Source: JACJXF01 sp964349045 (GTDB lineage Bacteria; Bacteroidota; Bacteroidia; Bacteroidales; GCA-2748055). From it: 33,171 nt of DNA. This document shows positions 24,239 through 31,799 of this stretch, piece by piece. Position numbers and translations under genes: made by a program. Location of the stretch: assembly GCA_964349045.1 (NCBI GenBank), contig CAYGFI010000036.1, positions 1 through 33,171 of the forward strand, read 5' to 3'. The notes under the pieces were generated by a model that did not search any database, had not been told where the DNA came from, and saw nothing but the letters and a program-made list of their open reading frames with translations. Position 1 is the stretch's first letter. The number at the start of each line of letters is the position of its first letter.

Positions 24239-25273
24239 TTAAAAATCAATCATTGCCTTCATTACGCCGTCCTTATACCCTGCAACTAACTCAAATGCTT
24301 TCTGAGTGTCTTCGAAGCTGAAACGGTGAGTTGGCATCAGTCCTATATCAATCCTTCCATCTTCCATCATTTCCAGCGCGGCCTCCACGCAATTTACCTG
24401 TCTTCTTACATTGGTAATTGTGATTTCATTGTGCCTTAGTTTGTCAACGCTGAACGACCAGCGATTGAATTCAGGAATGCCGATTATCATCAGTTTTCCT
24501 CCGGGTTTGAGCATTTCTATGGCCTGATCGATGGCTTCCTGTTTACCACAACATTCAAAAACCACATCCAGCAAAAGGGGCTCCTTTTCTTTTATTGACA
24601 AAATAACATCCTCTTTATCAGGATTTCCTGTCCATGTCGCCCCGCATTTTTTGGCAATTTCCAGACGTTTATCAATTTTATCAGTTACATATACCTTATC
24701 TGCTCCCTGTGACACTGCAGGCAAAAGCACACTCATGCCAATAGGCCCAAAACCGAGGATTCCGATTATAGCCCCTTTCATCGAAACAGACTGCTTCACC
24801 GCATATACACCAATGGCGAGTGGTTCAGAAATAGCAGCCTGATCGAAACTGAGTTTGTCAGAAATAGGGATACAACTGGTATCAGGCATTATAATATACT
24901 CGCTCAGACAGCCGTCTGCCTGACCGGGACAGCCCAGGAATTTTAGTTCGCGGCACGTATGGGGTCGGCCCGACAGGCATTGATCGCAATTTCCACAGGA
25001 CATAGCAGGTTCAATTGCGATGCGCTGTCCTACTCTGATTCTCTTTACTGCTTTTCCAATAGCAATAACCTCTCCGGCACCCTCATGGCCTACAGGGAAA
25101 GGATACTGTACAATCTGACCCCCGATTTTGCCATGATTGAAATAATGAACATCCGAGCCGCAAACACCAAGAGTTTTCATCTTTATAAGTACATCAGTAT
25201 TATTGGTAATCTGTGGATCGGGAATTTCAAATATTTTCATTTGCCGGATCCCGGTGAGCATCATTGATTTCAT
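24239..25273 (-). CDS. zinc-dependent medium-chain dehydrogenase, sorbitol/L-iditol dehydrogenase-like
   Basis: The enzyme oxidises a polyol or secondary alcohol with NAD. The 344-residue sequence has catalytic zinc ligands Cys38, His63 and Glu64 (GVCGSDVHYF, VGHEGAGEV), the structural zinc Cys93, Cys96, Cys99 and Cys107, and a Rossmann motif at about 174-179 (GFGPIG). GSDVHYFNHGKIG is typical of sorbitol and xylitol dehydrogenases. Threonine dehydrogenase and galactitol-1-phosphate dehydrogenase are less likely alternatives. It is transcribed leftward, divergent from the transaldolase gene (142-base gap) and convergent with dus, within a region of sugar-phosphate genes. Confidence 0.85.
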   Translation of the reverse strand: MKSMMLTGIRQMKIFEIPDPQITNNTDVLIKMKTLGVCGSDVHYFNHGKIGGQIVQYPFPVGHEGAGEVIAIGKAVKRIRVGQRIAIEPAMSCGNCDQCLSGRPHTCRELKFLGCPGQADGCLSEYIIMPDTSCIPISDKLSFDQAAISEPLAIGVYAVKQSVSMKGAIIGILGFGPIGMSVLLPAVSQGADKVYVTDKIDKRLEIAKKCGATWTGNPDKEDVILSIKEKEPLLLDVVFECCGKQEAIDQAIEMLKPGGKLMIIGIPEFNRWSFSVDKLRHNEITITNVRRQVNCVEAALEMMEDGRIDIGLMPTHRFSFEDTQKAFELVAGYKDGVMKAMIDF

Positions 25274-25383
25274 AATATCGAAATATATAAGTTTGCCCGT
25301 AAAGATAGAAGATTTTGAATTTATGGATACCTTTTAATTTCAAATTGACACATTTTCAAATTAGTATATTATCAAATAAGCTT

Positions 25384-25391
25384 TAACTTTG
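25384..25391 (+). promoter_or_regulatory. -7 element of the transaldolase operon
   Basis: TAACTTTG matches TAnnTTTG. It overlaps a TTG at 25389, which supports ATG 25416 as the real transaldolase start. No clear -33 TTG is present. Confidence 0.5.
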
Positions 25392-25415
25392 TTATTCATA
25401 AATAAACTTGTTAAA

Positions 25416-26372
25416 ATGAACCTTCTTGAACAGCTCAAACAATACACTCAGGTTGTAGCCGACACCGGTGATTTTGAAAGCATAGCACAATTTAAGCCAA
25501 TTGATGCTACTACAAATCCTTCATTACTATTTGCCGCATCTCAGAAAAAAGAATATGCTTACCTGGTGGATGCTGCTGTTGGCTACGGCAGAAAAAAAGG
25601 AAACAGCTTTGAAACAAGATTAACAGAGAGTATGGATAAACTGGCCGTTAATTTTGGTATGGAAATATTAAAAATAGTACCGCGAAGAGTCTCCACTGAG
25701 GTCGATGCCCGTCTTTCTTTTGATGTTGAAGGTAGTCTGGCCAGAGCCCGTAAAATTATTGGTTTATATGAGGAAAACGATATCTCACGTGAGAAAATAT
25801 TAATAAAGCTGGCAAGTACCTGGGAGGGAATCAGGGCAGCAGAAATACTTGAGAAGGAAGGTATCCATAACAATCTCACACTTCTTTTCAGTAAAGCCCA
25901 GGCAATTGCTTGTGCCGAGGCGGGAGTTCAGCTTATTTCTCCGTTTGTTGGCCGGATTTATGACTGGCATAAAAAAAATCTTGGGGTCGAAGCCATACCT
26001 GCCATTGAAGATCCCGGAGTTCATTCGGTGAATTACATTTATAATTATTACAAGAAGTTCGGTTATAAAACTGAGGTAATGGGTGCCAGCTTCCGCAATA
26101 TCGGGGAAATTATTGAACTGGCAGGTTGCGATCTTTTAACTATTTCTCCCGCTCTTTTAGCCGAGCTGGAAAGTAATCATAATGAACTCCACAGAAAACT
26201 TGATCCACAAAAGGCAATACTTTCAGATATGCAGGAAATTCATCTTGATGAGAAATCATTCCGGTGGATGCATAACGAAGATGCAATGGCTGTTGAAAAA
26301 CTATCCGAAGGGATCCGTAAGTTTACAGAAGATCTGGTAAAACTTGAAAAATTCATTGCCGCAAAACTTTAA
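25416..26372 (+). CDS. tal: transaldolase
   Basis: Transaldolase moves a three-carbon dihydroxyacetone unit from fructose-6-phosphate or sedoheptulose-7-phosphate to an aldose phosphate. The 318-residue length and start MNLLEQLKQYTQVVADTGDF fit the TalB type. The Schiff-base Lys131 lies in LIKLASTWEG, Asp16 aligns with the catalytic acid, and DATTNPSLL (30-38) is the family motif. The longer frame from TTG 25389 is rejected because a promoter element covers it. It leads a rightward operon with a SIS isomerase 9 bases downstream; the grouping suggests that it supplies or uses fructose-6-phosphate and pentose phosphates here. Confidence 0.96.
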   Translation: MNLLEQLKQYTQVVADTGDFESIAQFKPIDATTNPSLLFAASQKKEYAYLVDAAVGYGRKKGNSFETRLTESMDKLAVNFGMEILKIVPRRVSTEVDARLSFDVEGSLARARKIIGLYEENDISREKILIKLASTWEGIRAAEILEKEGIHNNLTLLFSKAQAIACAEAGVQLISPFVGRIYDWHKKNLGVEAIPAIEDPGVHSVNYIYNYYKKFGYKTEVMGASFRNIGEIIELAGCDLLTISPALLAELESNHNELHRKLDPQKAILSDMQEIHLDEKSFRWMHNEDAMAVEKLSEGIRKFTEDLVKLEKFIAAKL

Positions 26373-26381
26373 GCTATACAA

Positions 26382-27008
26382 ATGTCCGCAAATTCTGAAA
26401 TTCTCCTTGAAATTGTAAACCTCCTCAATAAGGAATCTGAAGCCATCCGGAATATACCCGTTTCCGAAAGCTTTATCAAAGCAGTTGACCTGATTTATCA
26501 AAAAGTTCATAAAGAGGGAGGAAAAGTTATCGCGAGTGGGATGGGTAAAGCCGGTCAGATAGCTGAAAATATAGCCACTACGCTTAGTTCTACCGGGACA
26601 CCGGCAGTTTTCCTTCATCCCAGCGAAGCGCAGCATGGAGATCTGGGCGTAATCCGTGAAAATGATTTACTCCTGGTACTTTCCAATTCCGGGAAAACCC
26701 GTGAAATAATTGAATTGGTTGAGCTTACACATAACCTCTTTGATAATATTCCCCTGATCGTTATAACCGGAAATCCTGACGGAGAATTGACCAAAGTTGC
26801 CGAAGTAAGCATCTTTACAGGGAACCCGAAGGAAGTTTGTATTCTTGGATTAACTCCAACCACTTCTACCACCACCATGACAGTTATCGGCGATATTCTT
26901 GTTGTTCTTGAAATGAAGAAAATTGGTTTTTCCCATTCCGATTATGCCAAAAGGCATCATGGGGGATACCTTGGACAGAAATCAAGAAATGCTGCCAATT
27001 TGTTATGA
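26382..27008 (+). CDS. SIS-domain sugar isomerase, arabinose-5-phosphate isomerase-like (no CBS domains)
   Basis: KdsD/GutQ enzymes interconvert ribulose-5-phosphate and arabinose-5-phosphate. This 208-residue protein has the SIS core only: GMGKAGQIAENIATTLSSTG (about 53-72) with Lys56, HPSEAQHGDLGV with His85, and SNSGKT. These are the hallmark motifs of the family. The CBS pair that makes full KdsD/GutQ about 320 residues is missing, with a natural stop, so it is a short form rather than a truncation. A 6-phospho-3-hexuloisomerase is less likely given the HPxEAxHGDLG motif. It is tightly placed in an operon: 9 bases after tal, and overlapping the next gene by 4 bases. Confidence 0.85.
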   Translation: MSANSEILLEIVNLLNKESEAIRNIPVSESFIKAVDLIYQKVHKEGGKVIASGMGKAGQIAENIATTLSSTGTPAVFLHPSEAQHGDLGVIRENDLLLVLSNSGKTREIIELVELTHNLFDNIPLIVITGNPDGELTKVAEVSIFTGNPKEVCILGLTPTTSTTTMTVIGDILVVLEMKKIGFSHSDYAKRHHGGYLGQKSRNAANLL

Positions 27009-27547
27009 GAATTCTCAAAGAAAATACAATCGGACTTCTTATTGATTTTCAGGAGAAGCTTTTTCCTCACATGCAGGAAAAGGAACAACTTGAACTAAAA
27101 GTATCAAAGCTGATCACAGGGCTTAAAATACTTGAGATTACTGTTTTGGTTACAGAGCAATATTCAAAGGGTTTAGGGGATACTATTCCATCTCTTCAAA
27201 AGTTATTTAGTGATTGTTCAGCTATTGAAAAAATGACATTCTCTTGCTGCGATGAACCTGTTTTTTTAAAAAGGCTTCAACAATCAGAAAAGAAAAATGT
27301 TATCTTGTGCGGGATTGAAACTCACGTCTGTGTTTTGCAAACCACCATTGATTTACTTCAGGCAGGTTATCAGCCTGTTGTTGTTGAAGATTGTGTTTCT
27401 TCGCGAAATCTGAATGATAAACACATAGCCATTGAAAGATTGAGGCAGGAGGGAGCTATTATTTCAAGCCTCGAATCAATATTGTTTGAATTAGCCCGCA
27501 CGAGCGGGACAGAAATTTTTAAAGCTATTTCGAAATTGGTGAAGTGA
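27005..27547 (+). CDS. isochorismatase-family cysteine hydrolase
   Basis: The isochorismatase fold includes nicotinamidases, N-carbamoyl hydrolases and isochorismatases. The 180-residue protein has a full catalytic triad by position: Asp14 (LLIDFQEKL), Lys76 (IEKMTFSC) and Cys109 (CGIETHVCVLQT), so it should be an active cysteine hydrolase. Substrate is not indicated; metal-binding motifs of true nicotinamidases (DxHxxxxH) are not seen. The start ATG overlaps the stop of the SIS isomerase gene (ATGA), so the two are translationally coupled, which hints at a shared pathway or simply shared transcription. A GTNAC repeat tract follows it. Confidence 0.88.
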   Translation: MRILKENTIGLLIDFQEKLFPHMQEKEQLELKVSKLITGLKILEITVLVTEQYSKGLGDTIPSLQKLFSDCSAIEKMTFSCCDEPVFLKRLQQSEKKNVILCGIETHVCVLQTTIDLLQAGYQPVVVEDCVSSRNLNDKHIAIERLRQEGAIISSLESILFELARTSGTEIFKAISKLVK

Positions 27548-27550
27548 TGA

Positions 27551-27645
27551 AAGGTTACGAGGTTACGGGGTAATAGACATCGTAACTCCGTAACTCCGTA
27601 ACTCCGTAACTCCGTAACTCCGTAACTCCGTAACTCCGTAACCTT
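27551..27645. repeat. GTNAC-family tandem repeat, 7 exact GTAACTCC copies
   Basis: Seven perfect GTAACTCC units (27582-27637) and a partial eighth lie in the gap between two rightward genes. An inverted arm AAGGTTACGAGGTTACGG (27551-27568) precedes them, so the transcript could fold with the GTAACCTT at the right end (27638-27645). The exact copies suggest a recent expansion. Confidence 0.93.
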
Positions 27646-27680
27646 AATGATCGTCTATAATAACAATAATCCATATAAGC

Positions 27681-28607
27681 ATGCCAAGAATTTTCACTAT
27701 CGGAGAAACTGTTTATGACATTATCTTTAAAGACTCGAAGCCGATTGCAGGAAAGGCAGGAGGCTCAATGCTAAATACATCGGTAAGCCTTGGAAGACTT
27801 GGTCTGGATGTAAACTTTGTGTCGGATATGGGGCAAGATAAAATCAGTGAAAATATTATTAGTTTTCTTTCTGAAAATGGTGTTTCCACTGATTATATTG
27901 AACGGTACACAAACCAAAAGACAGCTATAGCCATTGCTTTTCTGAACGAAAAGAATGATGCGACATATACTTTCTACAAAGATTTTCCGGAAAAGCGTCT
28001 TGATTCGCTTGTAGTGGATTTCATGGCAGGAGATATTGTACTTTTTGGCAGTTTCTTTGCCATAACTAAAAGTCTGAGACCTGCAATGCTAAAATTGTTA
28101 AAGCAAGCTAAAGAAAAGGGTTGTATTATTATCTATGATCCTAATTTCAGAAAACCACATCTGCATGACTTAAAAAAACTGGAACCCTTTATTCTTGAAA
28201 ACATTGCATTTTCAGATATAGTTAGAGGTTCCGATGAGGATTTTTGTATGATATTCGGAGTCGGCAGTTCAATGGATGCTTTTGATATCGTAATGGATAA
28301 CGGTTGTGGAAATCTGATTTATACAGCCAACCACCATGATGTCCTTATGATGTCCCGCCACAATACAATTTCTGCATCAGTACCGGCTATTGAAACCGTA
28401 AGCACCATTGGAGCCGGAGATAATTTCAATGCAGGTCTGATCTGGACCCTGGCACATGATTCGGTAAGTAAAAAAGAAATGGAACACCTACCTGTAAATA
28501 TCATGGAAAAAATAATGGCAAACGGAACCTCCTTCGCAGCTGAAGTCTGCATGAGCTATGATAATTATATCTCAAAAAAATTTGCTAACCGCATGAAAAA
28601 GAAATAA
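27681..28607 (+). CDS. PfkB-family carbohydrate kinase
   Basis: PfkB (ribokinase-family) enzymes phosphorylate sugars and sugar phosphates such as fructose, ribose, 2-keto-3-deoxygluconate or fructose-1-phosphate. The 308-residue protein has the N-terminal GETVYDIIF and GGSMLNTSVSLGRLG segments (the first signature), a lid-like region, DPNFRKPH, and the catalytic GAGDNFNAG with Asp247 as base. Substrate is not settled; neighbours acting on ketose/hexitol phosphates make a fructokinase or related ketose kinase plausible. It is separated from the isochorismatase gene by the GTNAC repeat and followed by a small Zn-ribbon gene after 18 bases. Confidence 0.9.
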   Translation: MPRIFTIGETVYDIIFKDSKPIAGKAGGSMLNTSVSLGRLGLDVNFVSDMGQDKISENIISFLSENGVSTDYIERYTNQKTAIAIAFLNEKNDATYTFYKDFPEKRLDSLVVDFMAGDIVLFGSFFAITKSLRPAMLKLLKQAKEKGCIIIYDPNFRKPHLHDLKKLEPFILENIAFSDIVRGSDEDFCMIFGVGSSMDAFDIVMDNGCGNLIYTANHHDVLMMSRHNTISASVPAIETVSTIGAGDNFNAGLIWTLAHDSVSKKEMEHLPVNIMEKIMANGTSFAAEVCMSYDNYISKKFANRMKKK

Positions 28608-28625
28608 ACCTGTTAAAGAACAAAT

Positions 28626-28838
28626 ATGAACCCAATACTAAAGTATTCCTGCCCAAAATGTGGTAATAAGCAGTATGAAATTGGTGAAATATGGACAGTT
28701 GGTAGCTTCTGGACCAGGATAATCGAAGTTCACAACAGGAAGTTCACCTACCTGTCTTGCCAGAAATGTAAATACACTGAATTGTACAAAGTTCGTCAGA
28801 AAGATATCAGTGGTTTAATTAACTTTCCGGCTAAATAA
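28626..28838 (+). CDS. small zinc-ribbon protein (DUF2082-like), 70 aa
   Basis: The protein has two CxxC pairs, Cys9/Cys12 (CPKCG) and Cys45/Cys48 (CQKCKYTE), spaced as in a zinc ribbon. The pattern C-P-K-C-G-x4-E-x-G-E-I followed by F-T-x2-x-C-x2-C-x-Y-T-E resembles, from memory, the DUF2082 nucleic-acid-binding Zn-ribbon family of about 70 residues. Function is unknown. It is the last rightward gene, 18 bases after the PfkB kinase, and is followed by a terminator at 28870. A link to the sugar genes is not implied. Confidence 0.8.
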   Translation: MNPILKYSCPKCGNKQYEIGEIWTVGSFWTRIIEVHNRKFTYLSCQKCKYTELYKVRQKDISGLINFPAK

Positions 28839-28869
28839 AGAGTATTTAAAAAGTTGTAAAATGGTTACG

Positions 28870-28902
28870 AAATGGCAGGCTCGTCAATGTCTGCCATTTT
28901 TG
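28870..28902 (+). terminator. terminator between the Zn-ribbon gene and the convergent sorbose-phosphate reductase gene
   Basis: AAATGGCAG (28870-28878) pairs with CTGCCATTT (28891-28899) around a 12-base loop, followed by T-rich TTTGTTCTT. The good T-tract is on the plus strand; the stem may also help end the leftward transcript. Confidence 0.8.
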
Positions 28903-28922
28903 TTCTTAACCGGAATATTAAA

Positions 28923-30185
28923 TCAGATGGAAGGAGCATTTTCCATAAGGTACATTTCTGCTTCTAACGACCACAGCCCTCCGTTTTTCTTTACCATTCT
29001 GTCCAATTCGGCCATAAAAGGGAATTCAATACTCTTTGCCGAAAGCTCTTCCAGTGAAACTAAAGGGAACTTCTTATGGGTGTACATTAGTTTTTTTCCA
29101 CCGGGGATATCGGGTAAATTTTTGGTGGTCTTAATCACGGCATCCAATCCCCCGATATGAGTTATCATTCCGGCCGGATTAATTTTCCCGTTGGCCATCA
29201 TTTCCAAAGCTTCCCTCATATCATCGGTATTCCCGCCACTTGTCCCGACAATATGAGTAAATGCATAATGTACGTTATAAAAATTGAGTTCTGCCCTAAA
29301 CTCCGGATTGGATGGACCTGCAAAGAAATTCAGGCATCCATCGAAACCCAGGATCTGATCTGCCTGTTCAACAACCTGCTTTACCGGGGCAAAAACAAAA
29401 ACATCGTCATACCCGTTTCCACCGGTAATGGTTTTAAGATCCTGAACTGCAGTGACAGCATTGGAGGTGTTAACATAGGTTAATTTAATTCCCAGCCTGG
29501 CAGCTTCATCAGGACTATGCAACCTGGCAGCCCTGTCAAGACGGTTTTGATCAATGTCGGTCACAACCATCAAATCTGGTTTACGATCGCAATGCAGGGC
29601 GTAATCAATTGCCGCGAGTCCCATCGGACCAACTCCTGCAAGAATAGCCAGATTACCACCTTCTTTGATACCCATTTCATGAAAATAAGATCCTGATCGG
29701 GTGTGGTAATTCGCGTGGAAAGCGCCAATAACACATGACATGGGTTCCGATAGGGAAGCCAGGAAGAACTCCTTACCGTGGTACGGTAAAAGGCAGTCCA
29801 TTTCCATGACTTCGGCTGGTATCAATACATGAGTGGCATCACCACCAATCCAGCGGTATGAGTATCCCGGTGCATCAAGGCTCCCTTTGTAATTCAAGGC
29901 CGGTTGAATGGAAAACTTATCGCCTGGCTTAAACTTTTTCTGCCATTTTTTACCTACACTTTTAATGATCCCGCTGAATTCATGACCTATCATGGTCGGA
30001 TTAATATGGACATCATCAGGTATTCGCTTATGATCTGAACCCTGTTTTGTAGCTTTATATGACGACATGCAAATACTGTCTGAGATCACCTCTGCTAAAA
30101 TCTCATTATCATTCATTTCCGGAAGTTCAAATTCTTCCAAACGTAAATCGTCTTTTCCGTATATTCTTACTGCTTTTGTTTTCAT
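28923..30185 (-). CDS. sorE: L-sorbose-1-phosphate reductase-like dehydrogenase
   Basis: SorE of enteric bacteria reduces L-sorbose-1-phosphate to D-glucitol-6-phosphate with NAD(P)H. The 420-residue protein is an MDR enzyme with zinc ligands Cys39, His68 and Glu69 (SICMSSYK, MIGHEFSG), lacks the four-Cys structural zinc loop, and has a Rossmann motif AGVGPMGLAA (about 183-192). Long blocks match what I recall of SorE: GFDGCLNFFAGP-like, YAFTHIVGTSGGNTDDMREA, and PGGKKLMYTHKKFPL. With no PTS to make sorbose-1-phosphate in this phylum, the natural substrate may be made by the nearby kinase or be a related ketose phosphate. It is downstream of the SDR gene with a repeat tract between. Confidence 0.85.
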   Translation of the reverse strand: MKTKAVRIYGKDDLRLEEFELPEMNDNEILAEVISDSICMSSYKATKQGSDHKRIPDDVHINPTMIGHEFSGIIKSVGKKWQKKFKPGDKFSIQPALNYKGSLDAPGYSYRWIGGDATHVLIPAEVMEMDCLLPYHGKEFFLASLSEPMSCVIGAFHANYHTRSGSYFHEMGIKEGGNLAILAGVGPMGLAAIDYALHCDRKPDLMVVTDIDQNRLDRAARLHSPDEAARLGIKLTYVNTSNAVTAVQDLKTITGGNGYDDVFVFAPVKQVVEQADQILGFDGCLNFFAGPSNPEFRAELNFYNVHYAFTHIVGTSGGNTDDMREALEMMANGKINPAGMITHIGGLDAVIKTTKNLPDIPGGKKLMYTHKKFPLVSLEELSAKSIEFPFMAELDRMVKKNGGLWSLEAEMYLMENAPSI

Positions 30186-30245
30186 GTCCTGTTTTAGTTC
30201 TTATTGATAATTTTTATTTTAAATCATTTTTCTAGATCGTGACTG

Positions 30246-30272
30246 ACGTGACAACGTGATGACGTGATGTCG
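30246..30272. repeat. short GTGAC-type repeat (GTNAC family, inverted form)
   Basis: GTGACAAC, GTGATGAC and GTGATGTC follow one another with a period of 8. GTGAC is the complement of GTCAC. It precedes a larger tract at 30330 in the same gap. Confidence 0.6.
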
Positions 30273-30329
30273 GGTAAATTAAAATCTACAACTATCATGG
30301 CATACCATGATAACATTCGTCCTCACGTC

Positions 30330-30398
30330 GTTACCTCGTTACCTCATTACCTCGTTACCTCATTACCTCGTTACCTCGTTACCTCGTTACCTCGCCAC
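30330..30398. repeat. GTNAC-family tandem repeat, 8 copies of (G/A)TTACCTC
   Basis: Eight 8-base copies run from 30330 to 30393, six GTTACCTC and two ATTACCTC, then a diverged GCCACGTC unit. They end about 12 bases from the 3' end of the leftward SDR gene (stop at 30410). With the GTGAC units, repeats occupy most of the 224-base gap between the SDR and sorE-like genes; the rest is AT-rich and no ORF was found. Confidence 0.92.
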
Positions 30399-30409
30399 GT
30401 CCTCCCCTC

Positions 30410-31705
30410 TCAACTAAGCATCTCCTGTCCCCCGGTCACCGGTATCGCCTGTCCCGTCTCATACTCCTGTGAAACGATGTAAACAATCGCTTTCATAACA
30501 TCCTGAACCCTGCATCCGCGGCCAAGCGGAACCTGTTTTTCGTAATAACGCTTTATATCTGCAATTGTTTTTGCACCCGCTACTTTTCCGGCTTTCAGGT
30601 ACTGAACAAACAGTCCCTTTTGAGGATCAGACCACAATGGACCTTCGAAAAAGTTACCCGGGCATATAGCATTAACCTTAACCCGATAGGGTGCAAGCTC
30701 CAAAGCAAAAGACTGGGTAAGTCCAATACCCCCGAATTTTCCGCCCGCATAGGCAAAATTACGGTTACTACCTTTAAGACCCGACTTGGAGTTGATCTGT
30801 ATGATATCGGAATAATATCCATCTTTATATTTTGATTGAAGCTTCATAACAGATGATGCATATTTGGTACAAAGGAAATATCCCTCATAATTAATTTTTG
30901 TCATCAGTTCGAAACTTGCGGGATCCATTTCTTCCAGTCCGCCTGCTTTCAGAATACCTGCATTCGAAACGAAAAGATCGATTCCACCATAATTTTTAAC
31001 AGTTTCAACGATGAGATTTCTTACCGACTCAGGATTTGAAACATCAGTCTTTACAAAGTCCAGACTGTTATTATTACAGAGTTCTTTAAGCTGTGTGGTG
31101 GTAATCAGGCCCTTTTCCTCGTTCAGGTCAGCAATTACAAGATTAGCATTTTCAAGTAACAGACTTCGGGAAATTCCTTCTCCGAAACCTTGCGCTCCCC
31201 CGGTAACTATACAAATTTTTTGACTCAAAACGCCCAGATTTATTTCATTATCAGTATCTTTAATCAAATCAACTTTTTTCTTATTCTTGTTTAAGTCTTT
31301 TTGATTCGCACCCCCAATTAATTTCTGAAAGTCATCTAAAATTTTATTCGCAGCCACAGCATTATCTTCTACTGCAAGAACACCATAGTCTTTTAGCACA
31401 ACTATTTTTGGAGAGACTGAATTATTCGCTCTGAAATCTTCCAGTTCCCTTATGAAAGATGTAATGATTATGGCAGGAAAGGATGTATCATCAAGAAAGA
31501 TGTATTTACCGTCCCACCGGGTAAAATATTTATGGTTATGGATTTTGATTGCCTTTTCAAGCTTTTTCCTGTCATTGCAGAAGGAATTTATCATAGTATT
31601 ACTACGAAGTCTGGCTATTTTCAGATTTGTATCTGAAAGCAACATGCGAATAACAGGAATAAACTCAATAATATTTTCCTTCAATGGTAACTCCTTTTTT
31701 ATCAT
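30410..31705 (-). CDS. sorbitol-6-phosphate dehydrogenase-like SDR with an extra N-terminal domain
   Basis: Residues about 160-431 form a short-chain dehydrogenase. It has the cofactor motif TGGAQGFGEG (168-177), SNAG (247-250), and catalytic Ser306, Tyr319 and Lys323 (NSKSG, AYAGGKF). Blocks such as EMDPASFELMTKINYEGYF recall sorbitol-6-phosphate 2-dehydrogenase, which makes fructose-6-phosphate. Residues 1-160 are an added part; its SPKIVVLKDYGVLAVEDN stretch (about 99-115) resembles the C-terminal part of the class II aldolase domain in bifunctional aldolase/SDR proteins (rhamnulose type), but the metal-binding aldolase half is absent. A charged linker (NKNKKK) joins the two. It lies between the PHP gene (94-base gap) and sorE, all leftward. 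Confidence 0.85.
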   Translation of the reverse strand: MIKKELPLKENIIEFIPVIRMLLSDTNLKIARLRSNTMINSFCNDRKKLEKAIKIHNHKYFTRWDGKYIFLDDTSFPAIIITSFIRELEDFRANNSVSPKIVVLKDYGVLAVEDNAVAANKILDDFQKLIGGANQKDLNKNKKKVDLIKDTDNEINLGVLSQKICIVTGGAQGFGEGISRSLLLENANLVIADLNEEKGLITTTQLKELCNNNSLDFVKTDVSNPESVRNLIVETVKNYGGIDLFVSNAGILKAGGLEEMDPASFELMTKINYEGYFLCTKYASSVMKLQSKYKDGYYSDIIQINSKSGLKGSNRNFAYAGGKFGGIGLTQSFALELAPYRVKVNAICPGNFFEGPLWSDPQKGLFVQYLKAGKVAGAKTIADIKRYYEKQVPLGRGCRVQDVMKAIVYIVSQEYETGQAIPVTGGQEMLS

Positions 31706-31799
31706 AACAATTTGATTTTAAAGTTATGGTGACCTTTCATGTCAAATCGGGACAAGTTACGGCTGAAATAGATTTCTTTATCACCCGATCATGACCAAT

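Noticed and set aside
25389..25415. TTG at 25389 as transaldolase start
   Set aside because: It overlaps a TAACTTTG promoter element, and the family starts at the MNLLEQL of ATG 25416.
24239..28607. Sulfoquinovose (sulfo-transaldolase) pathway suggested by transaldolase plus SIS isomerase
   Set aside because: The transaldolase has ordinary TalB features and no sulfolactaldehyde-handling gene or sulfonate transporter is visible.
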